A stretch of 64,000 bases of DNA from Cryptomeria japonica (Eukaryota; Streptophyta; Pinopsida; Cupressales; Cupressaceae): the NCBI RefSeq assembly GCF_030272615.1, contig NC_081415.1, forward strand, positions 513,928,034 to 513,992,033, written 5' to 3'. How positions within the stretch are numbered: position 1 is the stretch's first letter; each line of letters begins with the position of its first letter. The notes beneath the pieces are model-generated. The model was not told the DNA's origin. It was given only the letters and a program-made list of their open reading frames with translations, and did no database searches. Shown one piece after another: positions 1 through 11,021 of the stretch. Position numbers and translations under genes: made by a program.

Positions 1-650
1 AGGAGAGGTGAGAGAAAATTAATTCACAACAATAGCATGAATATAATAATAAACTTGAAAATAATAATACAATAGAATGATAGTTCATTACATCATTATA
101 CCAATGTCAACTATTATAATATAGGTACAAAGCATAAGGCATACACCTTACAATGAATCAAAAATAATGAGCAAGCATATTTGGAAACCTCCATGTGAAC
201 AGAAAGCATATAGAGGAGTTGGGATAGATTAAGAGTAAAAGTAGTAATTCCACCTTGGTCTGCAATGGGTATGCCAAAGAGCTATGAGAGGTTAAATAGG
301 AAAATTGTTTTTCTATATTTCCATACATTTATTTAGTAAATGAGGTCAATTAGTAGGCCATAGCAAATAATATTTTTTTGTGTAAGAAATGTATAAATGG
401 AGAAGTGATAGCTTCAAATCAATTATGCATCAACTTATAGGAATCTAAACATGAGTGAAAAAACCTCTGAATTGAGAAAATAATCAAGCTTCATTACAAA
501 TAGTCTCATGTTACGTTTGCAATAGGGATAGATAGAAGGAAGGGGAATGAGAGAGAGAAAGGTAAGGATGTAGAGTTAGAGAGGAAAATACAAATGGAGA
601 TAGAGATGGAGAGACAATGAGAGAGTGTAAAGAGGGATATATATATATAT
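1..650. other. Intergenic, GA-rich then (AT)n
   Basis: No gene is recognised. The left part is AT-rich with no long reading frame. From about 530 to 640 the plus strand is a purine-rich run of gaga-type repeats, followed by a short (AT)n tract at 638-650. The minus-strand reading frame here is only the translation of this low-complexity run and is rich in S, L and P. The tract abuts the presumed start of an LTR at 651. Confidence 0.6.
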
Positions 651-1256
651 TGTAGTAACCTCCCTCAATCAAACTTTTTAGATACTTATTTTGACTATAG
701 TTGACTTTTATCAGTGGATACATTATATGGTAATGTTTTACTCAGATATTATGCTATGTTGTGTTATACTTTGATTTGAGTTTCAATTATTTCCTCATTG
801 ATGATTAGATTTTATTTTATTGGATTACTGACCATGGGCTAAGACATTTATGTTATGCATGAGAGGAGTTATGTATATGTTATCATGTTTGTGTGAAAGT
901 GTATGGGGTGCAAGGAGATGATTTTCCTTCACTCACTTCGGTGAGATAGGGAACGCCACGATTATCCTTCATCACTGTGTCTACTATGTTTGAATATATG
1001 TATGTATGAATGGTTTGGTGTTGCAGGAATTGCAGGTACAAGGTACTGACTTCACCTGGTTCCACAGGTCTGAGCATACCTAAATAATCTGATGGAAGTG
1101 GAGGAGATAGTCTTAAGGCCCTAAGTTTCACCCTTAGCCTTGCTCGATACAGAGCACTCTCAATCATTTGTCAACCTTTCCCGTGTTGTTCTTTGAGTCA
1201 TGCCTTTATTCAGTTTTTTAGTTGGGTTTGCGTGTTATGGGTTTCCTAGTGGGGCA
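651..1256 (+). repeat. Putative 5' LTR of the Ty3/gypsy remnant
   Basis: The block starts with tgtagtaacc directly after an (AT)n tract and ends with ggggca, 7 bases before a primer-binding site. This gives a TG...CA unit of about 606 bp. No partner LTR is present in the window, so the start is inferred from the TG dinucleotide and the AT-tract junction only. Confidence 0.45.
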
Positions 1257-1263
1257 TTAAAAT

Positions 1264-1275
1264 TGGTATCAGAGC
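1264..1275 (+). other. Primer-binding site (tRNA-iMet type)
   Basis: The 12 bases tggtatcagagc match the usual plant LTR-retrotransposon primer-binding site complementary to the 3' end of initiator tRNA-Met. It lies 7 bases after the presumed LTR end. Confidence 0.8.
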
Positions 1276-1393
1276 CCGAGTTTCAACACTGGGTACTCTG
1301 GTTTTAAATTGAACCCATTCAACTAGACCTATTGCTAAGTCTTAGTGCTCATATTTCCCTTGTTATTATCCTTGTTGTGTTGTTGTTAGGATT

Positions 1394-2700
1394 ATGGCTG
1401 GGAAAGGTAAAGGTTGTGGTCACAGTCATGATAATGGTAGAGGTAGGGGTGTAATGCAGGCCATCAAAGTCCTTCACCGTAGCCTACTCATGAGAGTGTT
1501 GAGTAGGTTCAATCCGTTCACTAGAGTGAGCACAGGGAGGTTAGCCAGCATAGCGAGCAACATACTATACAATAGTTCCTCTAAAGGGAGGAGTTGTGGG
1601 ATGTTCCAGGAGGTATTGGCTCGAATAGGCCCTAGACCTGATGCCGAGCAGTAAGGCAATGGTCAATTTGGAGAGTCACACCTTCAGGATCATGTGGACA
1701 AAGAGAGAGAGAGAGAGGTCTCCCTAGAGGAAAGAGGTTGCAATAGACTAGGAGGCAATAGCTGTTGGTCATATGAGGGATTTGCTGAGATCCCACCCTC
1801 CTACTTTTGATGGTGCAGGTAGCGGACTTCAAGCTAAGACTTGTCGCATTGACCTGGATAGATGTTTCACCATGCATCTGTATGGTAGTAACACAAAGGC
1901 AAGGTGCGCTATTATGCATCTATAGAATTTTTCTTCTACTTGGTGGAGGTTAGAGGAGAAAATGATCCGTCTGGACATTTGTATAGTGTCATGGGAGTTG
2001 TTCCTAGAGAGGTTCAGAGCTCGATTTCTCTCAATACCATGGAGAGAGCGTCACGCGGATAAATTTCATGAGTTATGGTAGTTGGGCATGACTATTGACC
2101 AGTATGAGCATAAATTCTATGAGCTCAAAGAGTATGTCGGCATTGGTAATGATGAGGCAATGTTGGTATAACATTTCATGAGACGTATTAATAACTGCAT
2201 TGTTGGGGGAGTACGAGTATTTGATCCTACATCAGTTGAGTAACCCATGGGGAAAGCCAGGCTAGTAGAGCATAATCTTTCACGTGGACATGGTGATCAG
2301 CCAGGGGTATAGATTGGCAGTCCACCTTTCAGTGGATCTAGGACTAGGGGTAATTAGTCTCAAGCTGTCGCACCATATAGGAGTTTTCAAACACCTGCTA
2401 AGGGTGGTGAGAAAGTGTAGTAGCAAAAATTTTAGTCTAGGCTGAAATAGTTTTAGGGTTAGCGTGGGGGCAATCCATAGTTTAGGAAGGATAGGAACTG
2501 GCAGAGGGCTAGACAGAGTTTTCTAGGACAGTCTTCACAGAGTGTTTCTCAGGCCCCGAGTAGGGAAAGTTTCTAGTAGTCCAGTGGGCCAACTAGAGGT
2601 AGAGGACCTGGCAGGGGAGCTTGTTTCTCCTATGGTCAGTATGGCCATATAGCTACACATTTGTCCACAACATTCACAACAAACTGGTAGTCAGAGACCG
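1394..2700 (+). pseudogene. Ty3/gypsy gag, degenerate
   Basis: Gag would form the particle and bind element RNA. The first frame opens at 1394 with a Gly/Lys/Arg-rich N-terminus and stops at 1654. Further gag-like sequence follows in broken frames. The stretch near 1790-1920 reads like the gag core (HPPTFDGAGS, then a Cys/His-poor helical part). A degenerate zinc knuckle lies near 2620-2660, where CFSYGQYGHIAT keeps the first Cys, the Gly and the His but has lost the second and last Cys. Many in-frame stops. No function is expected. Confidence 0.6.
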
Positions 2701-2779
2701 ACAGCGTCAGAGCCTGCAGTTGGGGATGCAGATCATTCCCACAGAGTTTTCAACTACTAGGCAGAGCATCAAAGCACCA

Positions 2780-3010
2780 TGATCAAGACTACAAGTGTGT
2801 TGGGTGGTATATCTATCTCAGTACTATTTGATTCAAGTGCTTCTGATTCCTTTATATCTTCCTCCATTGGGGAACGGTGTGGGCTCGCGTCTGCGAGATA
2901 GGTGGCAAGTAGAGTTGGCTATTGGTTTTCGTGTGGCCGTAGATTCCTTTATTCCCAGATGTGAGTTGGACCTAGGACCCTTTTCTACCATAGTTGATCT
3001 TTGAGTCATT
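2780..3010 (+). pseudogene. Ty3/gypsy aspartic protease fragment
   Basis: In frame 1 the translation reads VLFDSSASDSFISSS around 2820-2865. This is the retropepsin active-site region, usually DSGAS; here the Gly of the catalytic triad (D-S/T-G) is Ser, so the protease would be inactive even without the flanking stops. It lies between gag and RT as expected for Ty3/gypsy. Confidence 0.65.
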
Positions 3011-3224
3011 CCTTTGGGGTCTTATGGAGTTGTATTGGGGATGGATTGGTTAGCATCACATAGTGATAGTGTGGATTGTCGTCAAAAGACAGTGAAGTGC
3101 TTAGATGACCATTGCAGGGAAGTTGAGATAGTTGGTATTCCTAAACCTATATCACTTCATATGATCTCCTCTATGTAGCTTAAGCGGTGTATGCGTCAGG
3201 GGTGCCAGCTTTTTGTAGTTTCTC

Positions 3225-3557
3225 GAGGACATGGATGAGGAGAGAAGTAGGGAAGTTGCTCTTGATAGTCACCCTCTTCTTCAGGAGTATGTTGATGTGT
3301 TCCCTAGTGACATTCTTGGTATGCCTCTGAAGCGAGACATAGACTTTCGCATTGACTTGGTTCTTGGAGCAGAACCTATTTCGAGGGCACCATATCAGAT
3401 GACCACTGAGAAGTTGAGTGAGTTGAAGTAGCAGATTGAGGAATTGTTGGCCAAGGGGTTCATTCGTCTTAGCATTTCTCCTTGGGGGGTGCCTATTATC
3501 TTCGTGAAGAAAAAGGATGGTTCTCTTCAGTTATGCATTGATTGCCGGCAATTGAAT
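3225..3557 (+). pseudogene. Ty3/gypsy reverse transcriptase N-terminus, truncated
   Basis: Two segments in the same frame (3231-3431 and 3444-3557) are separated by one TAG at 3429-3431. The first contains the connector ending in the pre-RT motif with APYQMT. The second contains KGFIRLS, SPWGVPI and FVKKKDGS, all standard for the Ty3/gypsy RT finger region. Similarity ends after the DCRQLN box, before the palm with the YxDD motif. The element is therefore cut within RT. Confidence 0.85.
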
Positions 3558-4195
3558 ATTCATCAATCTTTTAATTCTAATTGCATTGCATTGCATAAAT
3601 TGAATTGTTGCTACATTACTTTTATATTACATTACATAAATAAATAAAATAGATGCTAACAAAGATGAAAATAAAATCAATATTAATAAATAAATAAATA
3701 TTATAAAATTGAATTGTATTTCAAATAAAATATAAAAAATGAAAAACTATATAAAAAGTCTTAAAGTTTAACTTTCAATTTTTATATTAAGAATTATAAG
3801 TAAAACTAAACTTTAAAAAGTAAAAAATTAAATAGCTAAAATGAAATAAACATTATATTCGTAACTTGTATGTATTTACTTATTCTTTAATTTAATATTG
3901 AATTTACATTATATATTTTTATATAATAGATCTTTATATTATTATACCTAATATTAATATTATAAAAATACAAATATTTTTATTTAAAAAATAAAAAAAT
4001 GTACATATATAAAAACAAATCAAATTTTATACCGCTTCAATCCTTTTTTTTAACAAGCTCAAACAAAAAAACGAAAAAAATAAAATTTATACATATTTTG
4101 AATTTATTCTGTTATATATTATATGAAAAATTTAATAATATTAGTTATTAATATTTCGTATTTATTATCTTATAATTATCAGATAAAATTCATAT
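3558..4195. other. AT-rich intergenic DNA
   Basis: Very AT-rich sequence with runs of A and T and short tandem aaat/aata repeats. No reading frame, RNA gene or transposon terminus is recognised. It begins exactly where the Ty3/gypsy pol similarity is cut. Confidence 0.6.
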
Positions 4196-4640
4196 TGACA
4201 AGTATATCACGTCAAAATAAATTATATATATATTCCAGCACGTTTCAACGCGTGGAATGGGCTATCTGCTATTGTTGACCAAAATAAATATTATTGCTAT
4301 TATTATTGACTAATAGGACAACGGTAGTAAATGACGAAGTTCTTAAAGACTGCCCCGAATTTCTTCATGCAATTAATCATTGATTTGAATAATATATTAA
4401 ATGAATTAAAATATCCCAAATTGAATTTTGCATTTGGTAAAACTAATTAAAAAAAATCACAATTTTAAATTCTTCAAAATAAAAATTAAATATAGATATT
4501 AAGATTTTTTTTTTAAAATTTAATTCTTTTTCATAATTAGTTAAATTAGCAGAAATATAAAATTCATTTCTATTAATGTAATCATTTTTTCATTATATTA
4601 TTATAAGACTTTTGTTACTAAAATCATAGAGGAATAGTTC
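4196..4640 (+). repeat. Duplicated non-coding block, copy 1
   Basis: This block shares a series of matching stretches, in the same order, with 5388-5860. Examples are agtatatcacgtcaaaata, gaccaaaataaatattatt and ttaaatatagat, followed by cataagacttttgt-type sequence. Small insertions and deletions separate the matches. It is a direct duplication of upstream sequence next to the DUF247 cluster. Nothing coding is seen. Confidence 0.7.
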
Positions 4641-5387
4641 TTCAATTTGTATTTCTTCTAGAATTGTTATTGCTAAGGAAAATTGAAGAATGAATTATCG
4701 TTGTCTCAGTTCTATTCGAATGGATTAAATCACACACACTAAGCTTTGACTTCTAGGTTTAAAAGTGTTAAACACTCAGAATTGACTCACATTCTCTAGG
4801 CTTAAATGTTGCTTAATATGTGTGGTTTAAGGCTGGCACACCTACTAACTGGTTTACAAGTCTAATGGAGAGGATGCAAGACTTTGCTAAACTACAAGAG
4901 GCACCCGAGTGGCATCAATGACAGTGTTCCATTCATTGGATAGGCCTCCTGCTTATCCTCAACATAAATATTTGAATGAAAAAACTAGAATATAAAAACA
5001 TTTGAATGAGAGTATTGAACAAGTAAAATCAAATTTAAAAAATTTAAAATAAAATATAATCTATTAAAAACTAAAAATTAAATCATAATTTTAAATACAA
5101 AATAATATTGATTTGATTTGACTTAATTTAATATTAATTTTTTTAACACTAAATTTTATGTGATTTAGTTCATAGCATATGAAATAAAAAATAATTTACA
5201 TATATAAAAACTAATTAAATATTCTTAAATAAATTATAATTTTTAATAATATTCGTTATTGCTTTTAATTTAAATATCTATTTTTGAAGATATTCAATCA
5301 ATGCAAAGATAAAAGTCTCCCTCATAACAAGGAATGAAAGATTTATAAACAATTTACTTTTTTGAGGCCAGGAAATCTTGTTAAACC
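4641..5387. other. AT-rich spacer between the duplicated blocks
   Basis: No reading frame or motif is recognised. The middle has a moderately GC-richer patch (about 4700-4960), and the remainder is A/T runs. Confidence 0.5.
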
Positions 5388-5860
5388 AAGTATATCACGT
5401 CAAAATAAATTATATATTTTTTCCAAATGGGCGATCTGCTGTGATTGACCAAAATAAATATTATTGCTACTTGTGTTTCGAATGACGTCAAGGCTATCAC
5501 ACAAACATTAATCAATATGTATTAAATAGTTTTTGCCATTTATCTTTATTTAAAATCCCAATTTAAAATCCATGACTACCATCTGTCAGCTGGTACTGCA
5601 ATAGCAGACTCATTGGACAACAGTAGTCAATGCGCAAATGAAAATTATGCAATTAATCTTTCATTTCATTTAATATATTGAATGAATTATAATATGTAAT
5701 TAATCAAAAGAAGGGAAAATGATATTTTTAAAATATTTAAATAAAAATTAAATATAGATGTTAAGATTTTTGGTAAAAAAATTATTTTTTAATATATATA
5801 TATCTATATTTGGATTGTTGTTGATGGATCACTTTTCATAAGACTTTTGTAACTATGCAA
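5388..5860 (+). repeat. Duplicated non-coding block, copy 2
   Basis: Second copy of the block at 4196-4640. It carries an extra segment containing cagctggtactgcaatagc near 5588 that is absent from copy 1. It lies immediately upstream of the DUF247 copy-1 promoter-like region, so it may be part of the original upstream sequence of that locus. Confidence 0.7.
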
Positions 5861-5929
5861 GGCTTTTTGCTAATCCACAACAATAGTGGAAGATACAATA
5901 CCTACTGGAAGATACATTAGACATTTTTT

Positions 5930-6106
5930 TTCTTTGTTATTCATTCCAGCAGTAGAAACGTGTGAATGAAAGTATTGGACCACAAAAATCTGGTCAATCA
6001 AGAGAATGGTAGCCCTTTCAGCTACCCGCAATAGGCATACGTAATTTTGCTCTTTTTTCGAAAAAACAAATAAAAACGTTTTGACTGAGAAAAATCTGGT
6101 CAATTA
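5930..6106 (+). promoter_or_regulatory. DUF247 upstream region, copy 1
   Basis: Matches the region before DUF247 copy 3 (about 39100-39260). Shared stretches include agaaacg, gtattggac, aaatctggtca, cctttcagctacc and ataggcata, ending in a gctcttttttc run. Conservation between two copies shows it is the duplicated 5' flank of the gene. No TATA box or start site can be fixed with confidence. Confidence 0.55.
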
Positions 6107-6412
6107 ATGAGAAAAGCGTGCAAAGAAAAATTGGTGACGGCACAATATTTGATGGACGACTTTTTATTAGATTTTTCAGCTGTTACAATATTGGTTGCCC
6201 ATGTGAGGGGTTGCAAAGCAATTGATGAGGTCAGAGTAGGGCTGCATAAGTATACGAGAAGAAAGTACAAGAAGCTGTGGAGTGAGTTCGTAAATGCCTA
6301 TTTTTCCAAGCCATGGCTGGTTGCTGGTTCCATGGCTGCCGTGCTGCTAATCGTAATGACAGTGGCGCAAGATTTGTGTCTATTTGTCAGTTGCAACCCC
6401 TATTCCCATTGA
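6107..6412 (+). pseudogene. DUF247 copy 1: upstream region fused to C-terminus
   Basis: Residues 30-101 of this frame are the C-terminal end of a DUF247 protein: VAHVRGCKAIDEV, KYTRRKYKKL, then YFSKPWLVAGS and a hydrophobic membrane segment ending near CNPYSH. The first 29 residues are not DUF247; they are translated upstream DNA, since the same bases (atttgatggacgac) lie upstream of the start codon in copies 2 and 3. About 1.4 kb of coding sequence is therefore deleted between the 5' flank and the VAHV codon near 6194. Known DUF247 proteins are plant-specific, single-exon, about 400-550 residues with a C-terminal transmembrane segment; two DUF247 genes at each of the grass S and Z loci are implicated in self-incompatibility. 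No function should be assumed for this remnant. Confidence 0.85.
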
Positions 6413-8859
6413 GTTCCACCTTTCTTCCCCTTCTCCGTTTCGGTAGGAGAAAAATTTGATTGACAGTTGAGAATTGTCAATGATTCATTTGTCATCATTG
6501 TTTACTTTGTAACCGGCGGCTAGTTTCAAGTCAAAGTAAGTTTTGTTGCTTATAAAGTGTGGTATTTAATTATAATGGCTTAATTATATAAAAGACTAAG
6601 TAAGAATGTGAATACATGTGCAACCTAAATTCTTTGGCTTGTTGATTTGATATGAAGATTAAATATAGATTATAAGATTATAATTAAATATTTTATTTTT
6701 ATATTATGATTTTTTATAAAAGTCAAAGATATTGTATTGAACATGTATTCACATTTTTATCTTCTATGTAGGCTTAAAAAAGATTGAAAACTATTATGTG
6801 AATCAATAATCAAGTCAAATTTGAATGAAATTAAATCAATAATTGACACATCCAAAATAAAAGAAAAATGAAATAATCTTGTAAAAAGTCAACAAATATT
6901 TATATAATGCTATGATAAATTTGACTTTTAATGTTCTGGATAAAAAATATATTATACAAAATCTTATTAATAATAGCAATAGAAACTTAGATAATAAAAT
7001 TTACATTAATTCATATAATATTTTTAAACAAATACATTTTCGAGATATTCCACAATCACTTAAGTTCAAGACAACAATCAAACAGATAATATGTCCTGTA
7101 AATTTGATTCTCTATTTTTTATAATATAATTTTGTCATCAATATATTGTGACTTGAAATTGAAGCCAACCCAACTGCTTTCATAAATGTGGTTCTTTTGC
7201 TTTTTACATTCATTAATAATTCCTCCACTTTCTCAAATATGGCTATGGGCTGAGCTCTCCTTGGTATAATGCTAAAATGTTTTAATAAACTCAAGCGCAG
7301 TTTTAAGCTTTCACAATGAGGAAGTCATAGTCTAGAATAATGATTGTCTTGGTTGTGACCTTTTGTAATGCAATGGAATTCCAATCTGTTGACATTGATC
7401 CTAAGCTTATATACATTTCAACATAAGAAGAACATAATATTAAGTTCAATAATTGTGGCCTCATTGAAGGAGCAAGCAAGTCACAATCTAATCTTACTAT
7501 GAGAAAAGGCAAACCCATGATTTATATTTATATTTCATATTCATCGTTATATATTAAGACATATACAATATTTAAAGAAAATCTTGCCTTACAGTTTCAA
7601 GCATTAAAATAATAAAATATTTGTTTTGCTATTTAAACATAATTAGAGGCTATGGTGACTAGTGGTGTTTAATGGGACATGCATTGGAGTTTGGGTTTTC
7701 ATGAACAATGGTAGCAATTAGTAGATGCTATAAATTCTTAAAAGAATTGGTAATATTTTCAAAATTGGACCTAGATTTTTTTGTAAAGCCATTTAGAATA
7801 AAGTAGACATAGAAGCATAATCTATCTATGGGTGACAATATTGATTTCTATTGGTCGAAATTAAAGTGGTCAAATGTTGGCTTTTCTTTATTCAGTCATA
7901 TACATTAATTTACTTCTATTTTGTCATAATTGATATAATTTTTTAAGGTTCATGGAAATATATTAAATCTTAAGGGACATTATAGAGCAGAAGGGAGCTC
8001 TCTTCTCAAATATTGGAGTTGAATAGATTATAAGTTTTGAGATGGTGACATAGATAAGATCCCTTATATTATTATAGGTTTTTTTCTCCATTTTCTCATG
8101 GATCTATTTATTTGATTGTTTTAGGTTAATGGATCAAGTCATACAAAGTATTAGAATCCAATGGTATTGGGCAAATGTGATGATTGTATATTCTTATTAT
8201 AAGAGGGGAGTTATGTTTTAACTAGAGTATCCAACTTTTTCACAAGCTTGTTACAAGATGGAAATTAGGTTATGTTGATAATTGCATCTACATTATAAAA
8301 ATAAATTAAAAAAACCTAAAGTTACATTTTTTTAGAGTATTCATTTTCTTTTAAGGATTTTCCAAGGAATATGAATTTGATTTAATTATGGTTTATTTAT
8401 AGATGGTATATTTATGAATTATACATGTTTAATGCATTCTTGACACTCTATGAAACATGAATTTTGTTGGGCTAATCTCAAGTTTTGAATGCTTCTTGCA
8501 TGTCATGACTATTCAATGGATTAGTTGTTTATTTATATGTCAAATATTGGTCCCTAGTATTTTTTCATTTTTCTTCTTGCGATTCAATTAAAAATATTTT
8601 ATCCTATACCATACAATGACTAGTCCACTTTCCTAACTCCATCCAATGGAACTTTTGTTCAACAATGAGTTTTAGGCTCTAATTAAATAGGAGTAGAGTT
8701 ATTTTTCTTTTCTAGTGATGTCATTCTTTCCTTCCCCAATTCAATCCTTTGGATTTATTATACATGTTACCAAGAATGAATATTTTAGTGTTTAGAGACT
8801 CAAATTAGTGAAATGCTATAAATTATTTTGGTAATGTTTAGTAAATATTAGAAAAAACA
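6413..8859. other. 3' flank of DUF247 copy 1
   Basis: Non-coding. It is alignable with the 3' flanks of copy 2 (11022-12950) and copy 3 (41017-41898 and 49005-49279). Landmarks shared by all or two copies are accggcggctagttt, agtcaaagaaattgtattg, tgacttgaaattcaagcc and tttctcaaatatgg. Small reading frames here are not conserved and look accidental. Confidence 0.75.
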
Positions 8860-10448
8860 TGTAATACCCTATACAAAGTACCAAGGAAACACCTAATACA
8901 ACAAATTTAGTTTTTGTAACAGAACAATTAAAATACTAGAGACATGATGTAACATGTCTTACTAGCACTACAACATGCACACATTTATTATTTGGAACAT
9001 AATGACATGGAGGCAATGCCAGCAAGGAAATCTCATCGCTACATAAGCAAGGAGGTATGAGACAGGAATAAACAATCATGAGGCAATCCACCACATAATA
9101 AACTTACAAGAGAGAAAACAAAACCCAACATCGATTGACACTAACCCATGAGCATGTTCTCTCATATTACCACATGGGGATAGGATGAGGGAAACATGAT
9201 CCTCCTTTCCACATCCAACACACCCTTACACAAAACTTAGGACTAACCCTAATTATGCAATGACAAGGAGGCAATACTTCCCAATCAGACGTCAACTTTG
9301 CCAATTTCTAAGATAATGAGTAGGATAAGGAACATCCTCGTCAAATCCACTTAGTAATAACCAAGATCTCCTCAAAGACATGGCCAACATACACCAGAGG
9401 TTTCCTCGACACTTGGTAGTCAACCCCAAGAATGTCAATTGTCATGTAAAAGGCCCAACCTCCAACCTCTGACAAGCTATTAACAATTAGTGTGTCAAAA
9501 TTATGCCTTCATCCTTCTCTCCAACACTATGAGGTATCAGGGGTAGGCTTTTAGTCTTACCCCTAATGTTGTGGGGTATTGGGAGTAGGCCTTCAACCTT
9601 ATCATGAATGCAACATGGGTATCATATTCTATGGCTTGGACTTTCAAGTTATCTCATTGCCCCAGAAAATATAACAATTAAACTTAAACCCTAAGGTCCA
9701 AAGTTGGATGAACTTGAGGACTATAGAACCTAGATCAAGATTTATTAGGGATCAGAATTAGGGTTTCAACTTACCTCATTAAAAAATCCATTGATGTTTG
9801 TAAGGTGAAAGCTTGATTCCTAAGGCCCGCTAAACTTAAATAGAAAAGGCCTTTAAGGAAAACTTTAGGGATTGGGGTTCAGTGAGAAGAACTTACTCAT
9901 AGCAAGAAGAGGCTTAATTGTTAAAGTAAAATCTTAAGGACCAAATCCTAACAACCCTTGGAAAAGTTCTACTAATGAACCATGGGTGATTGGTGTTCAG
10001 TGATAAGAATTACCCCTTTCAAAAAGTTAGAGAAGACTTTATAGAAAAGGACTTAAAAGGGAAGCCCAAAACACTTAGAAAAATTTGCAAAATTGGAAGA
10101 AATCTACAAGTTTTAGAAATAGGGTCTCCCTCCTACTAAAGGGCAAGATGGTGCAACACTTTAACAACTTTTACAAGCATTAACACAAGATTTCGAAATG
10201 TCTTCAAATAACCCAGCACTCAAAGCAAAAAATCTATAAGTGAAACGAACACACAATGAGCTCATAACACCATTAAAGACTCTGCCAATATATAATTACA
10301 TTCATTTTAAGCCAAAAGAAAATTTTCCTACATTCATTTTACCTTAACAAACTTTAAGCATCAAAGAACATCATGATGCATTCATACTTGGATCCCACAC
10401 CGAATCATGTAATCCAAGTCTAGACCACTATACACTTTTCATTTTGAA
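8860..10448. repeat. R1 repeat, copy 1 (about 1.5 kb, non-coding)
   Basis: It matches 26570-27985 and 49280-50540 over most of their lengths in the same orientation. Shared landmarks are ctacataagcaaggag, caatccacc, ttgccaatttctaag, aatgagtaggat, and the end ctatacacttttcatttt. It holds three imperfect internal repeats about gtaggccttcaaccttac near 9510-9620. The left edge begins tgtaataccctatac, which looks like an LTR start, so R1 may be a solo LTR, but no CA end or target duplication is clear. It has no coding capacity and directly precedes DUF247 copy 2. Confidence 0.6.
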
Positions 10449-10560
10449 TTAAAATATTTGATGGACGACATTTTATTAAAATTTCTTTCAATCTCCACGC
10501 ATATATCTAATTTATTTCATAAGTGAGCTCCTATCAACTGAAGAATCTAAATGAACAGTC

Positions 10561-11021
10561 ATGGCAACAGCTGAGATCAATTCGAGCAACCATCAGAGCT
10601 TCAGTGATAACAGCTGTGTAATTCAAGTGGGTTATGATCTCACGATGAATGAAACGGATATACCCGATGTAAGCTCTGGAAGTGGGTGTTAGAGGGTACG
10701 GTACGAAATCAATGACTCAGTTTGCGTTGCTTATGGATGAGCTGATAGACAACGAGGAGTATGTTGCAATGCTCAGAAACGCAGAGGTGATTAATAATTT
10801 CGTTGGAGGCAACCAACAACTGGCTGCTCTTTTCAATTTGGGTAAAGGTGTTGCCCATGTGAGGGATTGCAAAGCAATTGATGAGGTCAGAATAGGGTTG
10901 CATAAGTATACGAGAAGAAAGTACAAGAAGCTGTGGAGTGAGTTCGTAAATGCTTATTTTTCCAAGCCATGGCTGGTCGCTGGTTCCATGGCTGCCGTGC
11001 TGGAACCCCTATTCCCATTGA
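10561..11021 (+). pseudogene. DUF247 copy 2: two internal deletions
   Basis: The ATG at 10561 aligns with the start of copy 3 (39382), and the first 40 codons match (NSCVIQVGYDLT...). At about 10677 the sequence jumps from codon 39-40 to the C-terminal third (VRGYGTKSMTQFALLMDELIDNEE), deleting about 1.1 kb; the join creates a TAG at 10690-10692. A second deletion of about 48 bp after GSMAAVL removes most of the C-terminal membrane segment and changes the frame. The long 10682-11293 frame therefore begins inside the gene at a non-ATG codon and runs past the true end into 3' flank. It is a pseudogene of a plant DUF247 gene. Both lesions are absent from copy 3. Confidence 0.88.

Larger units (their letters stand above)
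651..3557 (+). mobile_element. Truncated Ty3/gypsy retrotransposon remnant
   Basis: The order is LTR-like block, primer-binding site, gag, aspartic protease and the start of reverse transcriptase, which is the Ty3/gypsy order. Coding similarity stops abruptly at about 3557 inside RT, just after the segment reading LCIDCRQLN. What follows is unrelated AT-rich DNA, so the rest of pol (RT palm, RNase H, integrase) and the 3' LTR are missing. Stops and frame changes occur throughout. It is a dead, 3'-truncated copy. The remaining pol fragment is clearer than gag. The LTR boundary is the least certain part because there is no second LTR for comparison. Confidence 0.75.
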
